Below are positions 16,087-25,048 of a DNA stretch of 47,341 bases, piece by piece. The notes under the pieces were generated by a model. It was not told where the DNA came from and made no database searches. It saw only the letters and a program-made list of their open reading frames with translations. Within the stretch, counting starts at the first letter, position 1. Each line of letters begins with the position of its first letter. The stretch covers positions 1 to 47,341 of the forward strand of contig JACRCO010000086.1 in assembly GCA_016218975.1 (NCBI GenBank), in the 5' to 3' direction. Both the position numbers and the translations under genes were made by a program. This stretch comes from Deltaproteobacteria bacterium (lineage in GTDB: Bacteria; Desulfobacterota; Deferrimicrobia; Deferrimicrobiales; Deferrimicrobiaceae).

Positions 16087-16538
16087 TCCTGAGAGTTTCG
16101 GGTCTCCTTGTCGCGTTTTTCCGCCAGTCTCCTTGAAAGGTCCTGCAGGAGTTCCGCCGTTTCGTGGAAGAAATCGCCGTGGCGGAGCGAGATCTTTTCC
16201 GGATATTCTCCGGAAGCGAGCTGCTTCAGGATGTTGTTGATACGGTATATCGGACCGGCGACCCGATGGCTGATATAAAGCGTATAAACGAACACTCCCG
16301 CAAGGGTGGCGAGGACCGCCGGCCAAATCCTGTCATGGAGGACGAGAAATTCACGGGCTGCGGGAACCAGCTCATCGGTCTTCGTTCCCGTCGCCAGGCG
16401 GAGGACCGACGGCGCGAACATGAGGGCGACGCCGATGAATAGAAAAAACAGATATGCGATCATCATTCGCCAGGCCAGCCCGATCTGGAATTCCCTGTCG
16501 ATCATTCTGAACCGCTGGCGTTTCACGGGATGAGTCAC
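16080..16538 (-). CDS. Stand-alone HAMP-domain membrane protein
   Basis: A 152-residue protein with two membrane segments (about 23-45 and 73-93) followed by a HAMP-like region beginning HRVAGPIYRINNILK and a short helical tail. No kinase, methyl-accepting or cyclase domain follows, so it is a signalling stub or a partner of a separate output protein. It starts with GTG (16536-16538) six bases after GGGAGG and has a convincing promoter. It is convergent with pilD and divergent from the histidine kinase at 16618. Its function is unknown. Confidence 0.75.
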   Translation of the reverse strand: MTHPVKRQRFRMIDREFQIGLAWRMMIAYLFFLFIGVALMFAPSVLRLATGTKTDELVPAAREFLVLHDRIWPAVLATLAGVFVYTLYISHRVAGPIYRINNILKQLASGEYPEKISLRHGDFFHETAELLQDLSRRLAEKRDKETRNSQDQ

Positions 16539-16564
16539 GTCACCCTCCCAGAGCCGTTTTTGTT

Positions 16565-16592
16565 ATTCTAATATTCGTGCGCCGCGTGTCAA
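16565..16592 (-). promoter_or_regulatory. Sigma-70 promoter of the HAMP gene
   Basis: On the minus strand, a perfect TTGACA (16587-16592) and TAGAAT (16565-16570) are separated by 16 bases. Transcription would start near 16558 and give a leader of about 20 bases containing the GGGAGG site. Confidence 0.7.
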
Positions 16593-16617
16593 ACCACTTC
16601 CTTCCCGGGCGGTCCGG

Positions 16618-18138
16618 TTGAAACGGGACGTTTCGGTGCGGACGGGCGTCGTCATCCAGTTGACGCTTATCGCCGTCGGCTCCCTTTCCCTGCTGGCCCT
16701 TTTTTCCCTGAAAGCCATCGAACTCAGCATGGAACGCCGTCATGCCGAGGCGGCGCTTTCGGTCGCATACGCCGTCAGAAGCTCCGTTGAAGCGGCGGGA
16801 GAAGGCGGGGTCGCCGGCATGGCAAGAATCCCGGGGGCGGTTTCCGGTCAATCGCCCTATGTGCAGGGGGTGGATCTGCTTCCCGAAGGCCCTCCGGCGG
16901 ACGGCGTCATCGTCGAACCGGCAGGCGAAACCGCCGGCGGAATACTTTCCGTCCATCCGGCGGTAGATGTGACTCTTCCGCTTGCCGCGGGGACGGATCG
17001 CGCCAGGGGAATTCGTGTCCGGTTCTATTCGCCCGGGGTCGTAAAGGAGGCGCGGCACCTCGTCAGGATCGCGGGCCTGCTGGTGGGAGCGGATATAATC
17101 GTCATGGTCCTGTTCGGGACGTTCCTCATGGATCGTTCGGTCGTGCGCCCCTTGCGGCGCCTTGCATCAGTAGCCGAAAAGATTGCAGCGGGTGATTACG
17201 GCCTGCGGGCGGACGAATACCCGGGGAATGAGGTGGGGCAGCTGGGCGCCTCGTTCAACCGGATGGTCGAAGCGATGCTTTCGGCGAGGGAAAAGGCCCG
17301 ACGTGCCGAATTCGACGCGTACCGTTCCGAAAAGCTGGCGACGGTCGGACGGCTGGCCGCCGGTGTCGCGCACGAAGTGGGAAGCCCTCTGATGGCGGTG
17401 AGAGGGTACGCGGAGTACCTCGGGAAGACTTCCGTGGACAGGGCGGAGCGTGAGGAATGTCTTGGCAAGATCGTCGAGGAGACGCGGAAAATAGAGAATA
17501 TAGTCCGCGGACTACTGTCGGTGGCTTCCCCGGGGGGGATCGAGGGCGAGGCGCAGGCGGACATTAATGCCGCCGTGCGCGAAACATTGGATGTTCTCTC
17601 GTTCAGGAAGATGTTCCGTAATATCGAAATCGATGTCGAATACGGGGAGGTCGGCCGTGCGTGCATTTCCGCAGGGCGGCTTCAGCAGGTCCTTCTGAAT
17701 CTGGTTCTGAACGCGGTGGACGCGATGGGAGATAGTGGAACGCTCCGGATCCGCACCTTCGAAGTCGTGCCGTGGATTCCGCGGTCTGCCCGCGACGTAA
17801 GAAGGCGCGCCACCGATCCATCGAATGTGGATGTCATTACGCTGCGCGGGGGGCGGGAAAAGGCCCAGTCCGAAGGGGTGGCCGTGTCGATCTCGGATAC
17901 CGGGGGCGGGATAAGCCCCGAAAACCTGGAGATCGTATTCGATCCGTTTTTCACGACAAAGGAACCGGGTAAAGGGACGGGCCTCGGCTTGTCTGTATCA
18001 CGCGCCATCGTGGAAGGGGCGGGGGGTGAAATTCGCGCCGGGAGCGAGAAGGGCAAGGGCTCGACCTTTACCGTCGTCCTTCCCGTCAGTCCGGCTGCAA
18101 GTGCGGCGGCGGCCGCCGGAAGGGAATCGGATGTCTGA
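16618..18138 (+). CDS. Membrane sensor histidine kinase
   Basis: A 506-residue kinase: membrane segments at about 12-32 and 142-166 enclosing a periplasmic sensor region, HAMP (about 167-220), dimerisation/phosphoacceptor domain with H252 in GVAHEVGSPL, and an ATPase domain with LLNLVLNAVDAMGDSG, SDTGGGI and GKGTGLGLSVS. An extra stretch of about 35 residues, rich in Arg and Asp, sits between the N box and the G1 box. The TTG at 16618 is a weak start; GTG at 16636 is an alternative. It overlaps the next gene by eight bases and surely phosphorylates that regulator. It resembles NtrB/PilS-type kinases. Confidence 0.9.
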   Translation: MKRDVSVRTGVVIQLTLIAVGSLSLLALFSLKAIELSMERRHAEAALSVAYAVRSSVEAAGEGGVAGMARIPGAVSGQSPYVQGVDLLPEGPPADGVIVEPAGETAGGILSVHPAVDVTLPLAAGTDRARGIRVRFYSPGVVKEARHLVRIAGLLVGADIIVMVLFGTFLMDRSVVRPLRRLASVAEKIAAGDYGLRADEYPGNEVGQLGASFNRMVEAMLSAREKARRAEFDAYRSEKLATVGRLAAGVAHEVGSPLMAVRGYAEYLGKTSVDRAEREECLGKIVEETRKIENIVRGLLSVASPGGIEGEAQADINAAVRETLDVLSFRKMFRNIEIDVEYGEVGRACISAGRLQQVLLNLVLNAVDAMGDSGTLRIRTFEVVPWIPRSARDVRRRATDPSNVDVITLRGGREKAQSEGVAVSISDTGGGISPENLEIVFDPFFTTKEPGKGTGLGLSVSRAIVEGAGGEIRAGSEKGKGSTFTVVLPVSPAASAAAAAGRESDV

Positions 18139-19519
18139 CCGGGTATTGGTGGTCGACGACGAAGCGGGGATGCGCGATGTGCTCGGTAAAATCCTTTCCT
18201 CCGAGGGATACGCGGTTGCGCAAGCCGGAAACGGAAAGGAGGCGCTCCATGCTCTCGAGAGGGAGGCGTTCGATTTCGTCCTCTGCGACATCAGGATGCC
18301 GGAAATGGGCGGACTGGAGCTGCTCCGGGAGATCGTCGCACGCAGGATCCGCGGCACCGTGATCATGATGTCAGCGTTCGGAACGTTCGAAACCGCCGTT
18401 GAAGCGATGAAATCGGGCGCTTACGACTACGTTTCCAAGCCGTTCATGAGCGATGAGATCCTTTTGACGCTCAGGAAGGCCCGGGAGAGGGAGGCCCTTC
18501 GAAGGGAGAACGAGTACCTGAGGAGCGAAGTCGTAAAGGCGCCGCGGCCCGACGACCTGCTGTACGCGAGCCCGGCCATGGCGGAAGTCGTCCGGATGGT
18601 GGAAAAGGTAAAGGATTACGATGCCACGGTTCTCGTCACGGGAGAAAGCGGAACGGGAAAGGAACTCGTGGCCCGGATGCTTCATTTTGCCGGACGCCGG
18701 GGAAAGGGGCCGTTCGTGGCGATCAGCTGCGGAGCGATCCCGGAAAATCTCCTGGAGAGCGAACTGTTCGGGCACCGCAAAGGCGCGTTCACGGATGCGA
18801 AATCGGACCGGGAAGGCCTCATTGAAAAGGCGGGCGACGGGACGCTGTTCCTGGACGAAATCGGCGAGCTTTCCCTTCCGCTGCAGGCCAAATTGCTCCG
18901 CGTGCTTCAGGAAGGGGAACTTCGCCGGCTTGGAGACACCGAAATCAGGAAAGTCGACATCAGGCTTGTCGCCGCAACCGCCAGGGACCTGGAGCAGGAG
19001 GTGGCGGACGGAAGGTTCCGTGAAGACCTGTTCTACCGGCTGAATGTGATACGGATCCACATTCCTCCATTAAGGGACCGCAGGGAGGATATCCCGCTGC
19101 TTGCGCAGCATTTCCTCGGCCGTTTCTCGCAGAAATTCGGGAAGCCCTCAATGTCCCTCATGCCGGAAAGCCTTGAGACCCTGAGGGAATACGATTGGAG
19201 GGGGAATGTGCGGGAACTGGAGAACCTGATCGAGCGTTGCGTCCTTCTTTCGGGGGGTAGAGATGTCAGCCGCGAGGAACTGCTTTCCATTTGGAAACGC
19301 GGGACCCCGGTGGATCGGAGGGAATCCCCCTCTTACCTCGTACAGGTTCCCGTACCATTGGATCGACCCGATCTCAAGGAGGCGATCCGGGAAGTCGAAA
19401 AGCAGCTTATACGGCTTGCACTCGAGCGCACCGGGGGGAACCGGCCGAAAGCGGCGGAGCTTTTGGGTATCAGCCACCCGGCATTGATATACAAGGCGAA
19501 GGCTTACGGTTTGAACTGA
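18131..19519 (+). CDS. NtrC-family sigma-54-dependent response regulator
   Basis: A 462-residue activator: receiver with D53, AAA+ domain with Walker A GESGTGKE, and a C-terminal Fis-type HTH ([18 protein letters not shown]). The sigma-54 contact loop reads GAFTDA instead of GAFTGA, a variant I recall from other family members. The ATG at 18131 lies within the end of the kinase gene; the open frame to 18026 belongs to that gene. With the kinase it forms a complete two-component system between pilD and pilM, so pilus or surface genes are likely targets, but no -24/-12 promoter was seen directly beside it. Confidence 0.92.
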   Translation: MSDRVLVVDDEAGMRDVLGKILSSEGYAVAQAGNGKEALHALEREAFDFVLCDIRMPEMGGLELLREIVARRIRGTVIMMSAFGTFETAVEAMKSGAYDYVSKPFMSDEILLTLRKAREREALRRENEYLRSEVVKAPRPDDLLYASPAMAEVVRMVEKVKDYDATVLVTGESGTGKELVARMLHFAGRRGKGPFVAISCGAIPENLLESELFGHRKGAFTDAKSDREGLIEKAGDGTLFLDEIGELSLPLQAKLLRVLQEGELRRLGDTEIRKVDIRLVAATARDLEQEVADGRFREDLFYRLNVIRIHIPPLRDRREDIPLLAQHFLGRFSQKFGKPSMSLMPESLETLREYDWRGNVRELENLIERCVLLSGGRDVSREELLSIWKRGTPVDRRESPSYLVQVPVPLDRPDLKEAIREVEKQLIRLALERTGGNRPKAAELLGISHPALIYKAKAYGLN

Positions 19520-19540
19520 TCATCGGTTTGAATTGATCAT
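19507..19540. repeat. Tandem 17-bp duplication at the end of the regulator gene
   Basis: CGGTTTGAACTGATCAT (19507-19523) is followed immediately by CGGTTTGAATTGATCAT (19524-19540), one mismatch in 17. The first copy contains the last codons and stop of the regulator gene, and the second lies outside it. Each carries the palindrome TGATCA. A recent slip-type duplication is the simplest explanation. Confidence 0.8.
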
Positions 19541-19584
19541 AATTTAGTATAATTATGCTAATTTAATATTCAGTTAAAAATCGC

Positions 19585-19612
19585 TTGACTTAAACTTACA
19601 GGGAGGTATGAT
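19585..19612 (+). promoter_or_regulatory. Sigma-70 promoter before the xre-pilMNOPQ genes
   Basis: TTGACT (19585-19590) and TATGAT (19607-19612) with a 16-base spacer, at the end of an AT-rich stretch that begins after the duplicated repeat. It would serve the small Xre gene and the pilMNOPQ operon. The GGGAGG of the following short ORF lies within the spacer, so if this promoter is used that ORF would be at most leaderless; the two readings compete. Confidence 0.5.
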
Positions 19613-19679
19613 TTTGCCCAGGGCCCGCACGGGTGCGATTCAAACGCCTTTTCCGATCGGGGGGTTGGTGTCCCAATGA
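19608..19679 (+). CDS. Possible 23-residue leader ORF before xre
   Basis: A short open frame starting ATG at 19608, or TTG at 19614 with GGGAGG (19601-19606) seven bases upstream. Its TGA at 19677 overlaps the ATG of the xre gene as ATGA, the arrangement of translationally coupled genes. The peptide (MILPRARTGAIQTPFPIGG and four more residues) has no features I recognise. It may be a leader peptide, a real small protein or chance. Confidence 0.3.
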   Translation: MILPRARTGAIQTPFPIGGLVSQ

Positions 19680-19909
19680 TGAAAACGACGAAAGAGAGGA
19701 CTAAACTGGAAGCCAATAATGTCCGAAAAATCAGGGAAGGGCTGCTGATGAGCAAGGCTGAGCTGGCCCGGCGCGCCGGCGTGTCGGTCTTGACCATCGA
19801 CCGGGTGGAAAAGGGAATGGCGTGCCGCATGGATACGAAACGCAAGATCATACTGTCCCTGGGGCTCCAGTTGTCCGACAGGGACAAAGTCTTCAAGAAG
19901 GAAGACTGA
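19676..19909 (+). CDS. Small Xre-family helix-turn-helix regulator
   Basis: A 77-residue protein that is essentially a single Cro/C1-type HTH: VRKIREGLLMSKAELARRAG, then VSVLTIDRVEKG as recognition helix, then a short third part. It has no ligand or oligomerisation domain. It lies eight bases upstream of pilM and is probably co-transcribed with pilMNOPQ, so autoregulation or control of the pilus operon is likely. Two adjacent ATGs (19676 and 19679) are possible starts. Confidence 0.8.
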   Translation: MMKTTKERTKLEANNVRKIREGLLMSKAELARRAGVSVLTIDRVEKGMACRMDTKRKIILSLGLQLSDRDKVFKKED

Positions 19910-19917
19910 TCGCGGGG

Positions 19918-20985
19918 ATGGCGATGGCGATATTCGGATCGAAAGACCTGATCGGCCTGGACATAGGCTCAAGCTCGATCAAGCTTGCACATATCAAGGC
20001 TGCCGGGAACGAATACGGCGTGAAGAAATTCGGGGTGTTCCACCTTCCGCCGGATGCAATCGTAGACGGGGCCATAATGGATCATGCCTCCGTGATCGAA
20101 GGAATAAAAACTGCCTTGCGCGAGCTGAAAGTGAGGGAAAAGGAGGTGGCCACCTCCCTTTCCGGGCATTCGGTCATAATCAAAAAGGTCGTCCTGCCCA
20201 CCACGACTCCGGAAAAGCTGGAAGAGTCCATCCAGTGGGAAGTGGAGCAGTACATCCCCTTCGACATCAAGGACGTCAAGATAGACTTCCAGGTGATCGG
20301 GCCTCTCAAGGACGATCCTTCCAGGATGGACGTTCTCCTCGTGGCCGTGAAAACGGACCTGGTCAACGATTATATCTCCGTGGTAAAGGATGCCGGTCTG
20401 TCCCCGTCGATAGTGGACATCGACTCCATCGCCGCGGGGAACGCGTTCGAGTTCTGCCATCCGGTCTCCGACGAGCAGGTCCCGATGGTGATAAACGTCG
20501 GAGCTTCCTTCATGAACGTCAACATCCTCCATTCGGGTGTCCCCCTGTTTACGAGGGACGTGCCGATGGGAGGGGGGATGTACACCTCCGAGATCCAGAA
20601 ACAGCTTGCCGTGAGCTTCGAGACGGCGGAAGCGCTGAAGGTCGGGGCCAAGGATGCCGCAGACCGCGCCGAGAAGCTGACGGAAGTCATGAAAACCGTT
20701 TCCAGCGTCCTCGCCACGGAAGCGCAGCGCTCCTACAACTTCTTTTCGGCCACTTACCCGGACCGGCTTGTCACGAAGGTGTTCCTGACCGGCGGGGCGG
20801 CGAAATCCCGGTTCCTGAAGGAAATGATGGCCGAGAAGATCGGCGTCGAAGTCGAGATCTTCAACGCCTTCGAAGGGCTGACGGTGGATGAGCGCCTGGT
20901 GGATCCTGCGGTGGTGTCCCGGAATACGACGGCCGCGACGGTAGCGATAGGACTTGCGCTCCGTAACCTGGAGGATCGCCGATGA
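19918..20985 (+). CDS. pilM: Pilus assembly protein PilM
   Basis: A 355-residue actin-like ATPase of the type IV pilus alignment complex. It begins at the FtsA-like first phosphate loop (IGLDIGSSSIKLAHI) and has the adenosine-side region LTGGAAKSRFLKEMM near the end. It sits at the cytoplasmic face of the inner membrane and binds the N-terminal tail of PilN. Two in-frame ATGs (19918 and 19924) are close; neither has a clear ribosome site. It overlaps pilN by four bases. Confidence 0.95.
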   Translation: MAMAIFGSKDLIGLDIGSSSIKLAHIKAAGNEYGVKKFGVFHLPPDAIVDGAIMDHASVIEGIKTALRELKVREKEVATSLSGHSVIIKKVVLPTTTPEKLEESIQWEVEQYIPFDIKDVKIDFQVIGPLKDDPSRMDVLLVAVKTDLVNDYISVVKDAGLSPSIVDIDSIAAGNAFEFCHPVSDEQVPMVINVGASFMNVNILHSGVPLFTRDVPMGGGMYTSEIQKQLAVSFETAEALKVGAKDAADRAEKLTEVMKTVSSVLATEAQRSYNFFSATYPDRLVTKVFLTGGAAKSRFLKEMMAEKIGVEVEIFNAFEGLTVDERLVDPAVVSRNTTAATVAIGLALRNLEDRR

Positions 20986-21518
20986 TCCGCATAAACCTGA
21001 TCCGCGGGAGACGGAAGAAACGCAAGGAGCTGGACATAAATGCCGCCTATCTCGTCCTGCCGCTGCTCATCCTTGCGGGGCTGTTCATGTTCCACAGGAT
21101 GGAGACCAACCGGATCAAGGAACTGGAGACCGATATAGTCCGCAAGAACGCCGAGATCGAGCGTTTGAAAAAGGAGATAGGAGAGGTCGAGAAGTTCAAG
21201 CTCCGGAAGGCGGAACTTCTGCGGAAGGTGGACATCATTTCCAACCTTCAGAGGGGGAGGACGCTCCCGATGAGGGTGTTCGAAACGGTTTCCGCTTCCA
21301 TACCCGAGAAATGCTGGATCGACAGGATGGAAATGAAGGGCACACAGGTTTCCCTTTCGGGCGTCGCCCTGAACAACCATACGATCGCCAACTTCATGAC
21401 GGCGCTCGGTCAAAGCGGGCGTTTTCAGAACGTGGCATTGGGATCGGCGGACCAGACGACGGTCATGGGCGTCAAGTTGATGAAATTCAATTTGACGTTC
21501 GAGATGATGCCCGGCTGA
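20982..21518 (+). CDS. pilN: Pilus assembly protein PilN
   Basis: A 178-residue inner-membrane protein. The short cytoplasmic tail MIRINLIRGRRKKR has the INL motif that docks into PilM. It is followed by one membrane helix (about 22-38), a coiled coil (about 40-85) and a ferredoxin-like periplasmic domain. It pairs with PilO to form the ring under the secretin. The ATG overlaps the pilM stop (ATGA). Confidence 0.94.
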   Translation: MIRINLIRGRRKKRKELDINAAYLVLPLLILAGLFMFHRMETNRIKELETDIVRKNAEIERLKKEIGEVEKFKLRKAELLRKVDIISNLQRGRTLPMRVFETVSASIPEKCWIDRMEMKGTQVSLSGVALNNHTIANFMTALGQSGRFQNVALGSADQTTVMGVKLMKFNLTFEMMPG

Positions 21519-21543
21519 CCGGGGAACGGGAAGAGGTGTCGGG

Positions 21544-22158
21544 ATGGCGTTGAAACTGGGTGATCTCTCTAAAGTCCCGCCGAAGCAGAAAGTGTTCCTT
21601 GCCGTGCTTGTCTGCATGCTGATGGTGACGGGATATTACTATCTCTACCACCGTGAACTGGCGGTTCAAAAAGCCGATAAACAGAAGAAGCTGAACGAAC
21701 TGGACGCCGTAATCAAAATGCAGGCCGACATCGCGAAAAACCTGCCTTCCTTCAAGGCGGAGGTCAGCAGGCTCGAAGAGCAGCTTGGCCTTCTGCTGGA
21801 GCAGCTTCCCAACTCCGCGGAGATCCCCAGCCTTCTGAAGAACGTATCGGACCTGGGCAAGGAGTCCGGGCTGGAATTCATCAAGTTCGCTCCCGCCAAG
21901 GAGGGGGCGAAGGATTTCTACGCCGAGATCCCGGTCTCCATCGCAGTGAGCGGCGACTTCCACAGCTATCTCCTTTTCGCCGACAAGGTGAGCCACCTGC
22001 CCCGCATCGTGAATCTTTCGGAAATTGTCTTCAGCAATCCTAAACCGGCCGGGGAAAACCATATGTCGGTCAGCGTGTCCTTCACCGCCACCACGTACCG
22101 GTTCCTCGAGCAGAAGCCCCAGGAAGCTTCCGAAGCCGGAAAAGGAAAAGCGAAATGA
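21544..22158 (+). CDS. pilO: Pilus assembly protein PilO
   Basis: A 204-residue inner-membrane protein with a single helix at about 19-36, a periplasmic coiled coil (about 38-85) and a ferredoxin-like domain (about 100-190). It forms a heterodimer with PilN and contacts PilP. The ATG at 21544 lies after GGAAGAGGTG. It lies 25 bases after pilN and overlaps pilP by four bases. Confidence 0.94.
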   Translation: MALKLGDLSKVPPKQKVFLAVLVCMLMVTGYYYLYHRELAVQKADKQKKLNELDAVIKMQADIAKNLPSFKAEVSRLEEQLGLLLEQLPNSAEIPSLLKNVSDLGKESGLEFIKFAPAKEGAKDFYAEIPVSIAVSGDFHSYLLFADKVSHLPRIVNLSEIVFSNPKPAGENHMSVSVSFTATTYRFLEQKPQEASEAGKGKAK

Positions 22159-22697
22159 CCTGGATGACCGCGCGGTCTATTCTTGCAATAGCGGCGGTGT
22201 TCGGCCTGTGCGCGGTAGGCACGGCCGGATGCGCGAAGGAGGAGCAGGCGCCGCAGCAAGTCGTGAAAAAGATGGTTCCCAAGGAACAGCCCAAGCCGGC
22301 GGAGGGGGCGAAGCCGCTCGATAACCAGGCCGTAAAACCGGCGGCGGCCCTTTACAGCCCCGCGGGGAAGAGGGATCCGTTCGTGCCGTTCGTGAAGGTG
22401 GAGCCGAAAGATGTGCGGGCGAGGATGGAGGGCGTTCCCCCGCTGCAGCGGTACGACCTTGGCGAACTCAAGTTCGTCGGGGTCATATGGGGTCCCAAGG
22501 CGGCATACGCGCTCGTGGAGGACGCCGAAGGGAAAGGATACACGGTTACCGTGGGGACGAAGATCGGGCGGGGAGGCGGCACCGTTCAGAAGATTTCCGA
22601 CGGTGAGATGGTGGTGAAGGAAGAACACCGGGACAATACGGGTGCGGTGGTCGTTCGGCGTATTTCACTGAAGTTACAGAGCGCAGGAGGAAATTGA
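22155..22697 (+). CDS. pilP: Pilus assembly lipoprotein PilP
   Basis: A 180-residue lipoprotein. The signal peptide ends with a lipobox-like TAGC (Cys26). A disordered, Lys/Pro-rich stretch (about 28-68) precedes the small beta-domain (about 85-175, starts RYDLGELKFVGVIWG) that binds PilQ. It links the PilNO ring to the outer-membrane secretin. A second ATG at 22164 is an alternative start. It is located directly before pilQ, as usual. Confidence 0.93.
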   Translation: MTWMTARSILAIAAVFGLCAVGTAGCAKEEQAPQQVVKKMVPKEQPKPAEGAKPLDNQAVKPAAALYSPAGKRDPFVPFVKVEPKDVRARMEGVPPLQRYDLGELKFVGVIWGPKAAYALVEDAEGKGYTVTVGTKIGRGGGTVQKISDGEMVVKEEHRDNTGAVVVRRISLKLQSAGGN

Positions 22698-22699
22698 AA

Positions 22700-24955
22700 A
22701 TGGACGTTATCCCGGGCACGCGGGCAAGGAAACGCATACCGGCATGGCCGGTCGCCCTTGTTTTGCTGGCGATCATCGCGGCAGTCCCTTCCGTGCCTGG
22801 TGCTGCCGAAAAGGAAGCGCCGGCCGGTCCCGGAGGAGCCGTAAAGGATGTCACGGTCTCCCGCACGCCGTACTACACCAATATAGAGGCCCGGTTCGAG
22901 GGAAAGATAGAGAACTACAATTCCTTCAAGCTGAATGACCCGTTCCGGATAGTCGTTGACATTTGGGGGGTAAACAAGGGAACCGCCGCATCCGAGATCG
23001 CAGTCGGCACGCCGCAGGTCAAATCCGTGAAACTGTCCCAGCAGGAAAAGAAGCTCCGCCTGTTGGTGGAAACGCCGGAGGATCGCCCGCTTCCTTTCCT
23101 TGTGACTTCGGAAGATGGAAAGATCGTCGTATCCGTGGGAGGGGGGCAGGAAGAGAAAGTTACCAGCATGGATCGTGTCGAGGAAGGGAAACCGCCGGCC
23201 AAAGGCCCTGCCGTCGTCGGGATCGACATCGAGGACCTTCCTGACGCCTCCAACGTCGTGGTCACCGTCGCGGGCGGAGCGAGCCACCAGGTACGTAAAA
23301 AAACCGGGAGCGTTATATTGTCCTTCCCGGGCGCAAAGGCGGAGAAGGGGCTGCTGCGGCTGATCGATGCGCGCAAGCTCGGTATTCCCGTGACCCGCGT
23401 TGAGCCCGTTGCGGGAAAGGCGGGGGTAGACGTGACAGTGGCCTTCGCTTCCGATGCCGAATATACGGTGGAGAAGCGCGGCGACGCCGTGGTCGTCTCT
23501 TTCCCCAGGAAGGGCCCCGGCGCCGCGGAAGGCGTCATGGTCGCCCGGGTGGAGCCCAGGGCTGAGGCTGCCGCGGCTCCTCAAGCGGGAGCCGATAAGG
23601 GCAACGGGACGGCCGCGGGGGCGCCTCGCCTGGGGTTCGTTTACGGCGGGGATTCCGGCAGTCAGCGAAAATACACCGGGCAGCGGATATCCATGGACTT
23701 CAAGGACGCGGACCTGCAGAACGTCTTCAGGATCATCGCTGAAGTCAGCAACCTCAACATAATCACGTCCGACGATGTCCGCGGAAAAGTGACTCTTCGC
23801 CTCGTCAACGTCCCCTGGGACCAGGCGCTGGATCTTGTCCTTCAGGCGAAGTCCCTCGGCTTGAAGCAGGAAGGAAACGTTGTCAGGATCGCTCCTCTGG
23901 CGACCTTGCGCGCGGAGGAAAAGAACCGCCTGGATACCCAGAAGGAAGTGGAGAGGCTGAAAGCCACTTTTGAGGCCATTACGGAAACCATTCCCATTAG
24001 TTATACGAAAGCCGGCGACCTGCAGGTTCAGATCAAGGATCTGCTTTCGGAGGGCGGGAAGCTTCAGGTGGATGAGCGGACCAACACGATAGTGATCCGG
24101 GACCTGGCCAAGAATATAGCGGAAGCGAAGTCGCTGATCGCACGCCTCGACACCGCGACGCCGCAAGTGCTGATCGAGGCGAGGATCGTGGAAGTCGACA
24201 CCAACGCCACGAAGGAGCTCGGAGTGCGTTGGGGGGGCATTTATCAGGGAACAACGGGAAAAGCAGGGGTGGGCGTGAGCGGAATCCAGGGAGCGGACGG
24301 GACGTTCCTGTCCGGTCTGCCGATCTCCAATACACCGAATCCGTTCGAAACGGCCAATTATGCGGTAAACCTCCCCGCCGCGGTCGGGCAGGGCGCCGGA
24401 GGCGGGATCGGTTTCGGAATATTCACGAACAATTTCCGCCTGGATGTATCCCTGTCTGCACTGGAAGCCGCCGGAAAGGGGAAGGTGATCTCGTCTCCCA
24501 AGGTCATTACGATCGACAACAAGGAGGCGGTTATCGAACAGGGGACCCAGATCCCCTATTCCACGGTTTCCGCTTCCGGCACGAACACCCAGTTCGTGGA
24601 CGCGACACTGAGCCTGAAGGTGACGCCGCATATCACCCCCGACGGCAGCGTGATCATGAAGATCGAGGCGAAGAACGACTCGCAAGGTGAAGTGGGAGCG
24701 ACCGGCCAGCCGGCGATCAACAAGAAGAAGGCCACCACCAACGTGCTGGTTCGCGACGGGGAGACGGCAGTGATCGGAGGAATTCTCCAGATCACCCGTA
24801 ACGAATCCCGGGCAGCGGTTCCCTGGCTGTCGAAGATACCGATCTTCGGTTATCTTTTCAGGAAAGACGCGAACGTGGCGACAAACCGGGAGCTTCTGAT
24901 TTTCATAACGCCGAAGATCATGAAGCAGGAGCCGGCGCAGGCCAAGACTTCCTGA
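22700..24955 (+). CDS. pilQ: Type IV pilus secretin PilQ
   Basis: A 751-residue outer-membrane secretin through which the pilus leaves the cell. In order: signal peptide, one or two AMIN domains that bind peptidoglycan (about 40-140 and 170-270), an Ala/Gly linker, the N0/STN domain (about 328-398, SMDFKDADLQNVF), an N1 domain (about 420-480), and the secretin core (VLIEARIVEVD to LLIFITPKI). AGGAGG at 22685-22690 is nine bases before the ATG at 22700. The TTG at 22694, which overlaps the pilP stop, is too close. A strong terminator follows. Confidence 0.96.
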   Translation: MDVIPGTRARKRIPAWPVALVLLAIIAAVPSVPGAAEKEAPAGPGGAVKDVTVSRTPYYTNIEARFEGKIENYNSFKLNDPFRIVVDIWGVNKGTAASEIAVGTPQVKSVKLSQQEKKLRLLVETPEDRPLPFLVTSEDGKIVVSVGGGQEEKVTSMDRVEEGKPPAKGPAVVGIDIEDLPDASNVVVTVAGGASHQVRKKTGSVILSFPGAKAEKGLLRLIDARKLGIPVTRVEPVAGKAGVDVTVAFASDAEYTVEKRGDAVVVSFPRKGPGAAEGVMVARVEPRAEAAAAPQAGADKGNGTAAGAPRLGFVYGGDSGSQRKYTGQRISMDFKDADLQNVFRIIAEVSNLNIITSDDVRGKVTLRLVNVPWDQALDLVLQAKSLGLKQEGNVVRIAPLATLRAEEKNRLDTQKEVERLKATFEAITETIPISYTKAGDLQVQIKDLLSEGGKLQVDERTNTIVIRDLAKNIAEAKSLIARLDTATPQVLIEARIVEVDTNATKELGVRWGGIYQGTTGKAGVGVSGIQGADGTFLSGLPISNTPNPFETANYAVNLPAAVGQGAGGGIGFGIFTNNFRLDVSLSALEAAGKGKVISSPKVITIDNKEAVIEQGTQIPYSTVSASGTNTQFVDATLSLKVTPHITPDGSVIMKIEAKNDSQGEVGATGQPAINKKKATTNVLVRDGETAVIGGILQITRNESRAAVPWLSKIPIFGYLFRKDANVATNRELLIFITPKIMKQEPAQAKTS

Positions 24956-24983
24956 TCGGTCATCGGCAGATTTCGCATTGACC

Positions 24984-25025
24984 GGAGCACCTGGTCGCGG
25001 GGGACCGGGTGCTCCATTTAATTTT
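24984..25025 (+). terminator. Rho-independent terminator after pilQ
   Basis: GGAGCACCTGGTC (24984-24996) pairs with GACCGGGTGCTCC (25003-25015), a 13-bp stem with one G-U pair, around a GCGGGG loop. ATTTAATTTT follows. It separates the pilus operon from the aroC operon. The 93-base gap holds no other signal apart from this. Confidence 0.88.
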
Positions 25026-25048
25026 GATCGGAGTGTGCCATCGGCAGG

